From Pseudoalteromonas sp. SMS1 (lineage in GTDB: Bacteria; Pseudomonadota; Gammaproteobacteria; Enterobacterales; Alteromonadaceae), in assembly GCF_021530565.1 (NCBI RefSeq), contig NZ_JAKGBI010000025.1, positions 1 through 64,000 of the forward strand: DNA of 64,000 nt, in the 5' to 3' direction. The notes under the pieces were generated by a model. The model saw nothing but the letters and a program-made list of their open reading frames with translations. It did not search any database and was not told the DNA's origin. The stretch's first letter is position 1. The number at the start of each line of letters is the position of its first letter. Shown piece by piece: positions 1 through 9,401 of the stretch. Both the position numbers and the translations under genes were made by a program.

Positions 1-1
1 G

Positions 2-1561
2 GTTGCACTTGCCAATGAAGCAGCAAAATTTGATGACCTAGAATTAAGCTATGACAATCGTCGCAAGCTAGACAAGCTGAAGCTCAACTTAACACTTCCC
101 GCCCCTAAAGATCCGGCAAAAACGGCTGAGCTTGCAAAACTTTCAGCTGATTTAGACGGCCTGTATGGTAAAGGCAAGTATTGTAAAGACGGCACATGCA
201 TGAGCCTAGGAGATATGACGGCTAAAATGGCAACGAGCCGTGATTACGAAGAACTACTTGATATCTGGCAAGGTTGGCGAGACGTATCTAAGCCTATGCG
301 CCCACTATATAAAGACTTAGTGTCTTTGGCGAATGAAGGCGCAAATGAACTTGGCTACGCAGATACAGGCGCAATGTGGCGCAGTAAATACGATATGCCA
401 GCAGATGACTTTGCAAAAGAGCTTGATCGCATCTGGGGACAGGTAAAACCGCTATATAACTCACTGCACTGTCATGTTCGTGCCAAATTGGGTGAAAAAT
501 ATGGCGAAGATAAAGTACCTCAAGACCAACCTATTCCAGCACACCTGCTAGGTAACATGTGGGCGCAATCTTGGGGCAATATCTACGACTTAGTGGCGCC
601 AGAAAATGCAGATCCAGGTTACGACCTCACAGAGTTACTTGAACAGCATAACTACGATGCTATAAAGATGACTAAAGGCGCTGAAAAGTTCTTTACCTCT
701 ATGGGCTTTGAACCTCTGCCAGAAACATTCTGGACTCGCTCACTTTTCCTTAAACCAAAGGATCGCGATGTACAATGCCATGCTTCAGCATGGAACCTAA
801 ACTTTAAAGATGACTTGCGCATCAAAATGTGTATCCAGCAAACAGGCGAAGAATTTTCAGTCATTCACCACGAACTTGGTCACAATTTCTACCAACGCGC
901 ATACAACAAGTTACCACTGTATTATCAAGAAAGTGCAAACGATGGCTTCCACGAAGCAATTGGTGACACGATTGCGCTATCCGTTACACCGGGATACCTA
1001 AAGGAGATAGGTTTACTGGATCAGGTACCAGATGAATCCAAAGATATCGGCCTGTTAATGAAAATGGCGATGGATAAAGTGGCTTTCATTCCATTTGGCT
1101 TGTTAGTCGACCAATGGCGTTGGAAAGTATACTCTGGCGAAATAAGCCCTGAGCAATATAACCAAGCCTGGTGGGAGCTACGTGAAAAATACCAAGGTGT
1201 CACTGCACCGGTTGCACGTACAGAAAATGACTTTGATCCGGGTGCAAAGTACCATGTGCCGGGCAATGTACCTTACACTCGTTATTTCCTAGCCCATATT
1301 CTACAGTTTGAGTTCCACAAATCACTGTGTGAAATCGCAGGTAGTAAAGAAGCGATCCACCGTTGTTCAGTTTACAACTCAAAAGAAGCCGGCGAGCGTT
1401 TAAACACAATGCTTGAAATGGGAAGTAGTCGTCCATGGCAAGAAGCACTTGAAACGGTCACGGGTAGTCAACAAATGGATGCGACAGCCATCCTAGACTA
1501 CTTTGCACCACTGCAAGCCTACTTAGACGAGCAAAACAAAAATCGTCAGTGTGGTTGGTAA
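2..1561 (+). CDS. M2-family peptidyl-dipeptidase (ACE-like), 5' end cut off
   Basis: Zinc dipeptidyl carboxypeptidase of peptidase family M2 (angiotensin-converting-enzyme fold), expected in the periplasm or outside the cell, where it would remove C-terminal dipeptides from peptides. The reading frame is open from base 2, so the window starts inside the gene; the ATG at 200 is internal and the N-terminus with any signal peptide is missing. About 519 residues are visible. The zinc site HELGH is encoded at 869-883, followed by NDGFHEAIGDTIALS, which carries the third zinc ligand Glu and closely follows the ACE pattern. Later segments such as VPYTRYFLAHILQF are also typical of the family. The family call is very sure; substrate preference cannot be read from the sequence. 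Confidence 0.93.
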   Translation, partial: VALANEAAKFDDLELSYDNRRKLDKLKLNLTLPAPKDPAKTAELAKLSADLDGLYGKGKYCKDGTCMSLGDMTAKMATSRDYEELLDIWQGWRDVSKPMRPLYKDLVSLANEGANELGYADTGAMWRSKYDMPADDFAKELDRIWGQVKPLYNSLHCHVRAKLGEKYGEDKVPQDQPIPAHLLGNMWAQSWGNIYDLVAPENADPGYDLTELLEQHNYDAIKMTKGAEKFFTSMGFEPLPETFWTRSLFLKPKDRDVQCHASAWNLNFKDDLRIKMCIQQTGEEFSVIHHELGHNFYQRAYNKLPLYYQESANDGFHEAIGDTIALSVTPGYLKEIGLLDQVPDESKDIGLLMKMAMDKVAFIPFGLLVDQWRWKVYSGEISPEQYNQAWWELREKYQGVTAPVARTENDFDPGAKYHVPGNVPYTRYFLAHILQFEFHKSLCEIAGSKEAIHRCSVYNSKEAGERLNTMLEMGSSRPWQEALETVTGSQQMDATAILDYFAPLQAYLDEQNKNRQCGW

Positions 1562-1686
1562 TCACACGCGTCTAAATGTGTGCAGCGCTAAGCTGCACAC
1601 ATTGCATCTCGCCATATCTTGCAACACTTTTTTTCTTCCTGCTCTGCAAAAATACCGCTAATGTATTGATATCAAGAGGAGAAACC

Positions 1687-2496
1687 ATGAATTTAAATCG
1701 TACTTGGCTATACAGCCAGTTTGAACTTACACGCTTGTTTGCCACCAAACGTGGCTGGCTAGCCGTAACCGCATTTTCTTTGGTGTGGTTTATGGTGCTG
1801 CGTTACCCTATTTACAACGCCGTGCCATTTATTAACAGTCCCGAATTTGAAGGCTTTGTAAGTCAACTTGCCGGCACTGTTGGCCTATACAGCTTGGTTT
1901 CATGGCCAGAAGCCGAGCTCGCTATTTTCTGGGTCATCGCCTTGTTTACCTTCCCAATGTTTTCTGTCTTTGTCACGGCAGACCAAACTGTTGAAGACCG
2001 AAATCGCGGTACAGTCCGGTTTCTCACCCTAAGAAGCACTCGGTTTGAGTTATTGCTTGGACGATTCATGGGTCAAGTCTTTATTTTAGCAGTATTAATT
2101 GGCTTGGTTTGTATTGCTACCCTCATTATGATGGGCATACGAGACAGCGGCTTAGTCAGCTCAGGGCTGACAAAGACTTTAGCTATTTGGGCTAAGTTAT
2201 TGATTACCTGCTTACCCTTTATTGCGTTAATGAGCTTACTTAACTTGTTGACGAATTCAGCCCGTATGAGCATCGTTTTTGCGATTTTGTTCTTTACCAT
2301 TATCGCGTCGGTGATTACCTATGTAGGCGATGTATACCCGATGTTTTCGTTCTTAAATTTCGCCATTCCAGGTCACCATATTGGAGATATTACGGGCTGG
2401 CAAAGCGACGCACATTTTTCGTTGTTGGTGCCAATATTTCAAACTGTCGCATTGTTAGGTGCTGGCCAGTTTATATTGCGGGAGCGTGACCTATGA
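1687..2496 (+). CDS. ABC-2-type transporter permease
   Basis: Integral-membrane subunit of an ABC transporter, 269 residues. Roughly six hydrophobic segments are visible (for example near residues 20-40, 75-100, 130-150, 170-195, 200-225 and 245-260), as in ABC-2 and NosY-like permeases. The open frame extends upstream to 1576, but ATG 1687 is the better start because it is preceded by the ribosome site AGAGGAG at 1675-1681. The stop overlaps the start of the ATPase gene by 4 bases, so the two are translationally coupled. Membrane-bound, probably exporting or supporting a membrane or respiratory process; the substrate is unknown. Confidence 0.8.
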   Translation: MNLNRTWLYSQFELTRLFATKRGWLAVTAFSLVWFMVLRYPIYNAVPFINSPEFEGFVSQLAGTVGLYSLVSWPEAELAIFWVIALFTFPMFSVFVTADQTVEDRNRGTVRFLTLRSTRFELLLGRFMGQVFILAVLIGLVCIATLIMMGIRDSGLVSSGLTKTLAIWAKLLITCLPFIALMSLLNLLTNSARMSIVFAILFFTIIASVITYVGDVYPMFSFLNFAIPGHHIGDITGWQSDAHFSLLVPIFQTVALLGAGQFILRERDL

Positions 2497-3395
2497 ATAC
2501 TGTCATTGAAGTAAACGCATTGGCAAAAAGTTTTGGCTCAAAACATGCCCTATCAGACGTCAATTTTAGGATAGAACAAGGCAGCACAGTGGCGCTCGTT
2601 GGGCCAAATGGCGCTGGAAAAACAACCTTATTTAGTATCATCTGCGGATATCTAAAACCCGACCATGGCACGGTCAATATTCTTGGCCATAACCCAAGAA
2701 GTGCACCACTGTTTAGTAAACTCAGTGCACTACCACAAGATGCACAGCTCGACCCTAAATTCTCCGTGGAAAAACAGCTAAGCTTTTTTGCACAGCTTCA
2801 GGGAATGGATAAAAAAGCAGCGCTGGCAGATACTCAGCGAGTTTTAGAGCTTGTAGATTTATCTCAAGTTGCCCAGTCCAAAACATCAGAGCTCTCACAT
2901 GGTATGCGCAAACGAGTTTGTATTGCACAAGCTCTCTTAGGTAGCCCAGAGGTCGTATTACTAGATGAAGCCACAGCCGGATTAGACCCCAAAAATGCCA
3001 AGGCAATTCGTAACCTGATTGCTTCGCTTAAAGGCCAAATCACCTTTATTTTAAGCTCTCATGATTTAAGCGAGTTAGAACGACTATGTGATACCGTACT
3101 CTATTTAGAACAGGGAAAACTGAGCAGTCACCAGAGTGATTTACACCAAACACAACCGGGTAGCTTTATCACATTACAGATGCTTAATCTCAGTGATGAC
3201 ATGCATCAAAAAATAGCCCAGCTCACCGGGGTGCTAGCGGTAAAACAAACCCAATCCGACGAGCTTGTTATTGAATACACAAAACAGCCAGAACCTTTAG
3301 ATTTGTCCTTACTCTCATTGATACATGAAAACCAGTGGACATATAAACAAATTGTCAATGGCCGAACTTTAGAAAACCAACTCTTTGTAGATTAG
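2493..3395 (+). CDS. ABC transporter ATP-binding protein
   Basis: Cytoplasmic ATPase partner of the permease encoded just upstream, 300 residues. Walker A GPNGAGKTT lies near residues 36-44, a Q-loop-like LPQDAQ near 84, a signature LSHGMRKR near 132 and Walker B VVLLDEATAGLDP near 152. The signature is LSHGM rather than LSGGQ, a common variant among CcmA/NosF-like and export ATPases. About 80 further residues after the nucleotide-binding domain form a small C-terminal extension. It overlaps the permease gene at ATGA, consistent with a two-gene exporter operon. No periplasmic binding protein is nearby, which argues against an importer. The cargo is not deducible. Confidence 0.88.
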   Translation: MNTVIEVNALAKSFGSKHALSDVNFRIEQGSTVALVGPNGAGKTTLFSIICGYLKPDHGTVNILGHNPRSAPLFSKLSALPQDAQLDPKFSVEKQLSFFAQLQGMDKKAALADTQRVLELVDLSQVAQSKTSELSHGMRKRVCIAQALLGSPEVVLLDEATAGLDPKNAKAIRNLIASLKGQITFILSSHDLSELERLCDTVLYLEQGKLSSHQSDLHQTQPGSFITLQMLNLSDDMHQKIAQLTGVLAVKQTQSDELVIEYTKQPEPLDLSLLSLIHENQWTYKQIVNGRTLENQLFVD

Positions 3396-3403
3396 CAAGG
3401 GCT

Positions 3404-3434
3404 ATGCGCACCGCAGCCAAAATGCGGCGCGCAT
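3404..3434 (+). terminator. Hairpin after the ABC transporter operon
   Basis: An 11-bp stem with one mismatch (ATGCGCACCGC paired with GCGGCGCGCAT) and a 9-base loop starts 9 bases after the ATPase stop codon. It has no clear T tract, so it may be a weak or processing terminator rather than a classical one. Confidence 0.45.
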
Positions 3435-3722
3435 TCCCTTGTGATTTGGCACGTCATTAACCCCCCCTCGGTACGCCCTGAAAAATTGAGGCGGAAAACA
3501 ACGTATTGGACGACATTGCAAACCTGTTACAAACCATGGCATTAGTCGTATACAGCCCCCTTGCAAACATGATGTCGCGACTGTGACGAACACATTCTTT
3601 TTTAATTCAAAACAGGCGCCAAATTGAAGTAACTTTATTTAGTCCCCCTCAGTAGGTATCATCCTCGGATTACATTATCCGCAAGCCACGTTGCTTTTGC
3701 TTTGAATTGAAGGGTATAAAAT
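3435..3722. other. Intergenic region before the NAD(P)-binding protein gene
   Basis: Together with the preceding hairpin this is about 320 bases without a convincing gene. Both strands contain only short frames without family features or ribosome sites. It presumably holds the promoter of the gene at 3723; I cannot assign boxes with confidence. Confidence 0.4.
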
Positions 3723-4361
3723 ATGAAGACTGCAATCGTGTTGGGTGCGACAGGCCTAATTGGGAAGCACTTGGTTGAGCAGCTCATACTTAATGCAAAC
3801 ATTGACCAGATTGTCGCAGTTACTCGCAGACCGGTCGATTTTGGCGCATCCAAAGTACACAACGCAGTGATTAATTTCGAACAATTGGACGACTGCGCGG
3901 ACGTGTTTCAAGGAGATTTGCTGTTTTCTTGCTTGGGTACCACCAAAAAACAAGCTGGCTCCATTTCAAAACAACGCATCGTTGATTTTGACTACCAATT
4001 ACAAGTCGCAAAATTAGCTGCACGTAACAAAGTTGCTCACTATTTATTGGTGTCTTCAAGTGGCGCCAACAAACATAGTCGCAGCCCCTATTTAAAAATA
4101 AAGGGTCAACTAGAGGACCAAATAAGCCAACTTACTTTTGAAAAAATAAGCATTGTTCAACCTTCACTGCTTCTTGGACAACGTGATCATGTCCGTATCG
4201 CGGAAACTCTGGGGAGCTATATTTTACCCATACTATGCAAACTACCAGGCTTACGTAAATTTAGACCAATTACAGGTGAACAAGTCGCCAAAAAAATGAT
4301 TGAAATCAGTGCCTCGCAACCGCTTGGTCAATGTACCTTTAAACTTGATGAGCTCTTTTAG
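3723..4361 (+). CDS. NAD(P)-binding atypical SDR protein (TIP30/YbjT-like)
   Basis: A 212-residue Rossmann-fold protein of the atypical short-chain dehydrogenase group (HTATIP2/TIP30 and YbjT-like NAD(P)H-binding proteins). The N-terminus has the dinucleotide motif GATGLIG at residues 8-14. The segment SCLGTTKKQAGS near 67-78, followed by VDFDYQLQVAKLA, and the VSSSGAN segment near 110 are characteristic of this group. The start follows AAGGG at 3709-3713. It stands alone between an ABC transporter operon and a convergent lipoprotein gene, so the neighbourhood gives no hint of substrate. Cytoplasmic oxidoreductase or NAD(P)H-sensing role is inferred from the family. Confidence 0.75.
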   Translation: MKTAIVLGATGLIGKHLVEQLILNANIDQIVAVTRRPVDFGASKVHNAVINFEQLDDCADVFQGDLLFSCLGTTKKQAGSISKQRIVDFDYQLQVAKLAARNKVAHYLLVSSSGANKHSRSPYLKIKGQLEDQISQLTFEKISIVQPSLLLGQRDHVRIAETLGSYILPILCKLPGLRKFRPITGEQVAKKMIEISASQPLGQCTFKLDELF

Positions 4362-4485
4362 GCCCGTGTTGAATAGTTAACTCGGGACAAAAAGTATAGT
4401 GTTTCACGCACGACTGGCGAGAGCTGCGCACAATCATGGCACAGCGAATAAAATGAACCGTTCAGCAAATATACGCACGCTGCAA

Positions 4486-4878
4486 TTACTTCGCGGGCGA
4501 TAAATTTTTAACATAACCTGCGCATGTGCATTGGAATTCACGCGTGTTAACTTTAACGCGCCAGTGAAGTTGAGTGTCAGAAGCCAAGGCATCAGCATCA
4601 TAACGGTGACTTTGGTTTCTTAAACAGGCATTAGACTCTTGCTCAGAAAATACTTGAGAATCTCTCAAGGTTGGGTAACCCGTCTTAACACATGCGCCAA
4701 TGACATAGTTTGGTTCACTCAGCATCAAATTGGTATATTCAGTGTCGTTTTCACGCTGCATCGGTGTAGGTTGCTGAATAATATTCTGATCTTTTTTACT
4801 CCCTTCACATGCTGCGATTGGTACGACACCAAGCAAAATTAGTAAGTGAAATAGGATTTTAGAAGATATTCTTTTCAT
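4486..4878 (-). CDS. Small predicted lipoprotein of unknown function
   Basis: A 130-residue protein with a lipoprotein signal peptide: MKRISSK, a hydrophobic core and a lipobox ending IAAC near residue 24. The mature part has four further Cys (in IGACVK, NACLRN and FQCTCAG), which could form disulfides after export. The start is ATG 4878, preceded by AAGGAA about 11 bases upstream; the open frame extends to 4908 but only with a TTG codon. It converges on the gene ending at 4361. I do not recognise the family, and the membrane location is inferred from the lipobox alone. Confidence 0.6.
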   Translation of the reverse strand: MKRISSKILFHLLILLGVVPIAACEGSKKDQNIIQQPTPMQRENDTEYTNLMLSEPNYVIGACVKTGYPTLRDSQVFSEQESNACLRNQSHRYDADALASDTQLHWRVKVNTREFQCTCAGYVKNLSPAK

Positions 4879-4982
4879 CGGGGTAGCCGTTCCTTGTCGT
4901 TGCAACAAGCTTAGAGCAAATTGATAAATTTGCCTTCAAAACTATTCATTTAACTTGTTCTGTTCCGAATAAAATACTAATT

Positions 4983-4996
4983 ATGATGTAAATCAT
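4983..4996 (+). promoter_or_regulatory. FNR-like site upstream of dld
   Basis: The sequence ATGATGTAAATCAT is a near-perfect inverted repeat containing TGAT-N4-ATCA, the core of FNR/EtrA boxes (TTGAT-N4-ATCAA). It lies 88 bases before the dld start codon, a reasonable promoter position. Oxygen control of a respiratory dehydrogenase would make sense, but a single short match is only suggestive. Confidence 0.4.
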
Positions 4997-5083
4997 TCGA
5001 TTCACTCCGTAGTCTGCTTACGGTATACTAGTACCCAAACCCCCATCAGCAATGCCCATACTAACATTCATTTAGAGAGTAGC

Positions 5084-6796
5084 ATGACTAGTAACGCTTC
5101 AAATAATACCCTCATCCAAGAGTTAAAAACTATCGTTGGCAATAGCTTTGTGCTAACTGACGACACCAAAAAGCAACCTTACACAAAAGGATTTCGATTT
5201 GGCTCAGGCGAAGCGTTGGCAGTAATTAGACCTGCGACTTTGTTAGAAATTTGGCAAGCACTTGAAGCCTGTGTTGCAGCTGATGTCATTGTAATTATGC
5301 AAGCCGCTAATACCGGGTTAACTGGTGGTTCAACACCCGATGGTAAAAACTATGACCGCCCTATCGTCATTATTAGCACCATGCGCATAAACGATATTCA
5401 GCTCATTGACAGCGCAAAGCAAATTGTTGGACTAGCTGGTAGTACTTTGTTTGGCTTAGAGGATACACTCGCCCCACATGGCCGAGAGCCTCATTCCGTG
5501 ATAGGCTCTTCATGTATTGGCGCGTCAATCGTTGGCGGTATTTGTAACAATTCTGGCGGCGCTCTCGTTCAACGTGGACCTGCCTATACCGAATTGTCAC
5601 TGTTTGCGCAAATTGATGAACACGGTAAATTATCATTAGTCAATAACCTAGGTATTAACTTGGGACAAACACCTGAAGACATCCTGACTAATCTACAGAA
5701 CCAAAACTACACAGATGCAGATGTGCATTTTCCAGCACTTAGAGCCTCTGATGATGAATATCATGAACGGGTTCGAGATGTTGACGCCGACACGCCGTCT
5801 CGTTTCAACAATGACGGGCGCCGATTATACGAATCTTCTGGCTGCGCAGGTAAATTAGCTGTTTTTGCCGTGCGCTTAGACACTTATCCAGTTCCTGAAA
5901 AACACCAAGTATTTTATGTCGGCACCAATGACCCCGCTGTTTTAGCACAAATTAGACGCGATATTTTGTCTAAATTCGATAACCTACCAGTGTCTGGTGA
6001 ATACTTGCACAGAGACTGCTATGACGCTTCTAAAAAGTACGGTAAAGATACCTTCTTGGTCATTGATAAACTTGGCTCAAAGTACATCCCAAAAATGTTC
6101 GCCATGAAACGTACCGTTGATCGGATTGCGGAAAACTTTAAGTTTTTACCTAATAAGTTTTCCGACCGAATCATGCAGTATTTAAGCTGTTTATGGCCAA
6201 ATCACCTACCAAAGCGTATGGAAGCATATCGTGACCGCTATGAGCACCACTGGATTGTAGAAATGAGCAATGCAGGTGTGGCTGAGGCAAAAGCTTACTT
6301 TGATGAGTTTTTCAAAACCAATGATGGCAGCTATTTCGAGTGTACTGAAGATGAAGGCGAAAAAGCGATTTTACATCGTTTTGTAGCAGGGGGTGCCATT
6401 GGCCGTATGCAGACTATGAACAGTAAAGAAATGGGTGCGATCATGACAATCGACGTGGCATTTCCGCGCAATGAAAAAGAGTGGTTTGAGCAATTACCAC
6501 CTGAGATTGACGAACAAATTGCCGTCAAACTTTACTACGGCCATTTATTTTGTCACGTCATGCATCAAAATTACATCATGAAGCCTGGTGTTGATGCTAA
6601 GGCCGTAAAAAATAAAATTCTCGAGACATTTGATAAACGTGGTGCAGAGTATCCAGCCGAGCACAATGTAGGTCATGAGTACCTTGCCAAAGATGCACTA
6701 AAATCATTTTACAAGGAACTCGACCCAACAAACTCATTCAACCCCGGGATTGGTAAAACAAGCAAATGCAAACACTGGCACGAACCGTCTGAATAA
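5084..6796 (+). CDS. dld: Quinone-dependent D-lactate dehydrogenase
   Basis: FAD-dependent respiratory D-lactate dehydrogenase that oxidises D-lactate to pyruvate and passes electrons to quinone at the inner face of the cytoplasmic membrane. At 570 residues it matches the length of E. coli Dld (571). The N-terminal PCMH-type FAD domain contains QAANTGLTGGSTPDG (about residues 72-86) and GSSCIGASIVGGICNNSGG (about 141-159). The rest contains the Dld-specific cap and membrane-binding segments, with basic stretches such as PNHLPKRMEAYRDRYEHH. It ends in NSFNPGIGKTSK, typical of the family C-terminus. It is a single-gene unit with an FNR-like site upstream and a strong hairpin downstream. Confidence 0.95.
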   Translation: MTSNASNNTLIQELKTIVGNSFVLTDDTKKQPYTKGFRFGSGEALAVIRPATLLEIWQALEACVAADVIVIMQAANTGLTGGSTPDGKNYDRPIVIISTMRINDIQLIDSAKQIVGLAGSTLFGLEDTLAPHGREPHSVIGSSCIGASIVGGICNNSGGALVQRGPAYTELSLFAQIDEHGKLSLVNNLGINLGQTPEDILTNLQNQNYTDADVHFPALRASDDEYHERVRDVDADTPSRFNNDGRRLYESSGCAGKLAVFAVRLDTYPVPEKHQVFYVGTNDPAVLAQIRRDILSKFDNLPVSGEYLHRDCYDASKKYGKDTFLVIDKLGSKYIPKMFAMKRTVDRIAENFKFLPNKFSDRIMQYLSCLWPNHLPKRMEAYRDRYEHHWIVEMSNAGVAEAKAYFDEFFKTNDGSYFECTEDEGEKAILHRFVAGGAIGRMQTMNSKEMGAIMTIDVAFPRNEKEWFEQLPPEIDEQIAVKLYYGHLFCHVMHQNYIMKPGVDAKAVKNKILETFDKRGAEYPAEHNVGHEYLAKDALKSFYKELDPTNSFNPGIGKTSKCKHWHEPSE

Positions 6797-6808
6797 TCTC
6801 TCATTGAT

Positions 6809-6842
6809 GCCTTACTACAGCAGAGCATTGCAGTAGTAAGGC
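6809..6842 (+). terminator. Hairpin after dld
   Basis: A perfect 10-bp stem, GCCTTACTAC paired with GTAGTAAGGC, lies 12 bases after the dld stop. No T run follows, so it is a candidate terminator or mRNA 3' stabiliser rather than a textbook intrinsic terminator. Confidence 0.5.
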
Positions 6843-6977
6843 TGCAACTAACAGACACCTAGCAACGTGAGCCCAACGCCCAATTATTCGCGATGAATTA
6901 AAATTTTTATATAATCTATTTGAAACATTTTTGATACACTATAACGCTATTAGAAAAATTCAAGTGTTGTAAACCTT

Positions 6978-7922
6978 ATGAATCACCCTCTCAAAACAAG
7001 TGCAATTGCACTTTGTGCTCTGCTGACAGCAGCCTGTAACGCCACCAACCCAATTGACAAAAAGCCATTAGAAGACAACAACCTACGCGTAGTAACTTGG
7101 AATATCGAACATTTAGCTGCGAAGAATACTGAAGGCTGTAAACCAAGAAGCCATACAGAGCTGGTCGAATTGCAAGCCTATGCCAAGTCACTTGATGCAG
7201 ATGTCATTGCCTTTCAAGAAGTGGGATCTATCAACGCCCTTGAAACCGTTTTGGATAAAACACAGTGGCAGTTCATCATTTCAAATCGAAAAGATAGCCC
7301 AAGCTACACTTGTCGCGGTAACGGCTTAACGTCAACGCAGCAAAAGGTTGCTTTTGCCGTGAGAAAAACCTTGGATATTGAGCAAGTCGTTCAACACAGA
7401 CAATTTTCAGACTTAAAAATGGGACTCAGAAACGCGCTGGAGATACAACTAAACTATCGTGGTGAAACGCTGAGTCTACTTAATGTACACTTGAAAAGCG
7501 GCTGTTTTGTGGACGACTACCGTCGCTCTGACAAAGACGCATGTAAGCTACTCGCGAAACAGATCCCACTTTTAGATAAATGGGTGGAAGATAAAAGCAA
7601 AGCTGACGCGCCCTTTATTGTGTTAGGCGATTTTAACCACCGACTTTCTGCCCCATATAATCGCTTCAGCCGTGACCTTTACTACCCAGATGGGCTAGCA
7701 AACAATGCGCCAAATGATGTGACTAAAGCATCGTTTTTCAACGCGAATCTGATGCTAACCGGCTGCCACCCATATTACCCAGCGCCCATTGACCACATGT
7801 TAGTATCTAACACATTAAAATCTAATTATGTGCAAAACAGTGCTCAGTTCCATTACTTTGATAATATGGAACCAAAGAAAATGCTCAGTGATCACTGCGC
7901 GTTAAGTCTTGACTTAAAATAA
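6978..7922 (+). CDS. Endonuclease/exonuclease/phosphatase-family lipoprotein
   Basis: A 314-residue exported phosphoesterase-fold protein. The signal peptide ends in the lipobox LTAAC near residue 20, so it should be anchored in the cell envelope. The EEP (DNase I-like) fold is shown by VVTWNIEHLA near residues 38-47, a metal-binding Glu in IAFQEVGS, LLNVHLKSGC near 168, LGDFNHRL near 217 and the terminal SDHCALSLDL. These supply the usual Asn, Glu, His, Asp-Asn and Asp-His catalytic set. Substrate could be DNA, phospholipid or another phosphodiester; an external nuclease or phosphate scavenger is plausible but inferred. The gene converges with the serine hydrolase gene downstream. Confidence 0.82.
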   Translation: MNHPLKTSAIALCALLTAACNATNPIDKKPLEDNNLRVVTWNIEHLAAKNTEGCKPRSHTELVELQAYAKSLDADVIAFQEVGSINALETVLDKTQWQFIISNRKDSPSYTCRGNGLTSTQQKVAFAVRKTLDIEQVVQHRQFSDLKMGLRNALEIQLNYRGETLSLLNVHLKSGCFVDDYRRSDKDACKLLAKQIPLLDKWVEDKSKADAPFIVLGDFNHRLSAPYNRFSRDLYYPDGLANNAPNDVTKASFFNANLMLTGCHPYYPAPIDHMLVSNTLKSNYVQNSAQFHYFDNMEPKKMLSDHCALSLDLK

Positions 7923-7938
7923 TAAATACAGTTTCTTC

Positions 7939-7966
7939 GGGCTGTACAGCACACGCTATACAGCCC
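7939..7966. terminator. Bidirectional terminator between convergent genes
   Basis: An 8-bp stem, GGGCTGTA paired with TACAGCCC, lies between the two convergent stop codons. AT-rich sequence on both sides suits termination in either direction. Confidence 0.55.
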
Positions 7967-7981
7967 ATACAAATCAAAAAA

Positions 7982-9325
7982 TTACTTTTCGACTTGATCA
8001 ATGACATCAATTACAGCCTTAAACAAACGCTTGTTGGCAAGGCCTAAACTCTGATTTACCACAGAGCCATACGCACCAAACCTGACAACAACCAGCTGTT
8101 TTGAAGGGATGATAACGACATACTGCCCGCGATGCCCTCTCAGTGACACGGTATCCTTTGGCAGCCTTGGTAGCCAAAACCCTAAATCATTCAGCCACAG
8201 CTGCCCACCGTAGTGATCCACGACACCTTTACCCATCATGACCTCTGTGATCCAAGTTTGAGATACTATTTGACGACCGTCCCAGTGACCTTTTTGAATA
8301 AAGAGTTGCCCTATTTTTAGCCAGTCATGAATCGTTAGAAACATGCGCGCACCACCACGCAAATTACCCGCTTCGTCAAACTCAGCAATAGCATTGTTGA
8401 TCCCAAGTGGCGCAAAAAACTGCGTTTGATACAGGTTATTTAATGACTGAATATCTCCCCCAGAGGCGACTTTCACGACATCGCTGAGAAGTTGAGTTGT
8501 GCCCGTTGCATACTCAAATTTGCTGCCTGGTGAATAGTCACTTGGGCGTTTTGAGACATATTCAACTGAATTACCCGTGTGGTACCACATTGGCGCCAAA
8601 TCTTCATGCCCATGAATATCTGGGGTCTCAGCCCATTTCACGCCTGAGCTCATATTGAGCAGGTTTCGTATCGACATAGTATGTGCGCCATATGTCACTT
8701 CCTGGTCTAATGTTAGCTTACCTTGCTGCGCTAACACACCCACCAGCAATCCAGTCAACGTTTTAGCCATCGACCAGCTCAGCATTCTCGTATCACCAGA
8801 ATGGTGCGCATCATACTGCTCTGCAACCAGCTTTCCTCTGTGCAATACCGCAACGGCAAACGTGTTATCACTCCATGGGTAGTCCAAGTGATTATTGGCA
8901 AAGAATTTATCCAGCGACACATCATCTCGTATAGCTTTGTTTATTGGCGTACTGGGCATTTCTGCTGGTAACGACAATGTATCAGCTTGCGCAACTAATT
9001 CGGCAGGTGTCAGTGCATGCAACAAAGTACAGCCAAGCCCAGCCCTATAAACAGAAGTACGCGTGAGATCTTGCCCATCGACTTGTGCCGTAATTGATAC
9101 ACGTTTTGTGGTGCCGTTAACCTCAATTGCAGGGGTACTAGGCAGTGCCCCTAACGCTTCTGGAATAACCCGTTGCCGAATAAACTCAACAGATTCGCCT
9201 GAGACAAAGTGCCTAGAGCAAATTTGGTTAGCGCTGTATCCTAACAGCACATTGGGATCTGAATGACAGCCAGTTAAAACAAGCGATGAAGCCACGCACG
9301 CAAGCGCGAATACTGTGTTTTTCAT
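7982..9325 (-). CDS. Serine hydrolase lipoprotein of the beta-lactamase (class C) fold
   Basis: A 447-residue envelope lipoprotein with signal peptide and lipobox LTGC near residue 20. The start is ATG 9325, preceded by AAGGAAT; the open frame runs to 9349 but with a poorer start. After an N-terminal extension of about 150 residues, the beta-lactamase-fold domain has the nucleophile motif SMAK, a second motif Tyr in FEYATGT, and HRG in place of KTG in LRGHRGQYVVI. HRG and similar triads are common in esterase or peptidase members of family S12 rather than true beta-lactamases. It probably hydrolyses esters or peptides in the periplasm; a resistance role is not supported. Confidence 0.82.
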   Translation of the reverse strand: MKNTVFALACVASSLVLTGCHSDPNVLLGYSANQICSRHFVSGESVEFIRQRVIPEALGALPSTPAIEVNGTTKRVSITAQVDGQDLTRTSVYRAGLGCTLLHALTPAELVAQADTLSLPAEMPSTPINKAIRDDVSLDKFFANNHLDYPWSDNTFAVAVLHRGKLVAEQYDAHHSGDTRMLSWSMAKTLTGLLVGVLAQQGKLTLDQEVTYGAHTMSIRNLLNMSSGVKWAETPDIHGHEDLAPMWYHTGNSVEYVSKRPSDYSPGSKFEYATGTTQLLSDVVKVASGGDIQSLNNLYQTQFFAPLGINNAIAEFDEAGNLRGGARMFLTIHDWLKIGQLFIQKGHWDGRQIVSQTWITEVMMGKGVVDHYGGQLWLNDLGFWLPRLPKDTVSLRGHRGQYVVIIPSKQLVVVRFGAYGSVVNQSLGLANKRLFKAVIDVIDQVEK

Positions 9326-9401
9326 ATTTATTCCTTTTGTTATAGTCAAAATTCATGACGAATAACTCAACAATAAATACAAATTTATGCTCTGAAATTC
9401 C

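Noticed and set aside
7982..9325. Possible antibiotic-resistance beta-lactamase
   Set aside because: The KTG motif is HRG and the N-terminal extension and lipobox fit S12 esterase/peptidase-like hydrolases; context shows no resistance genes.
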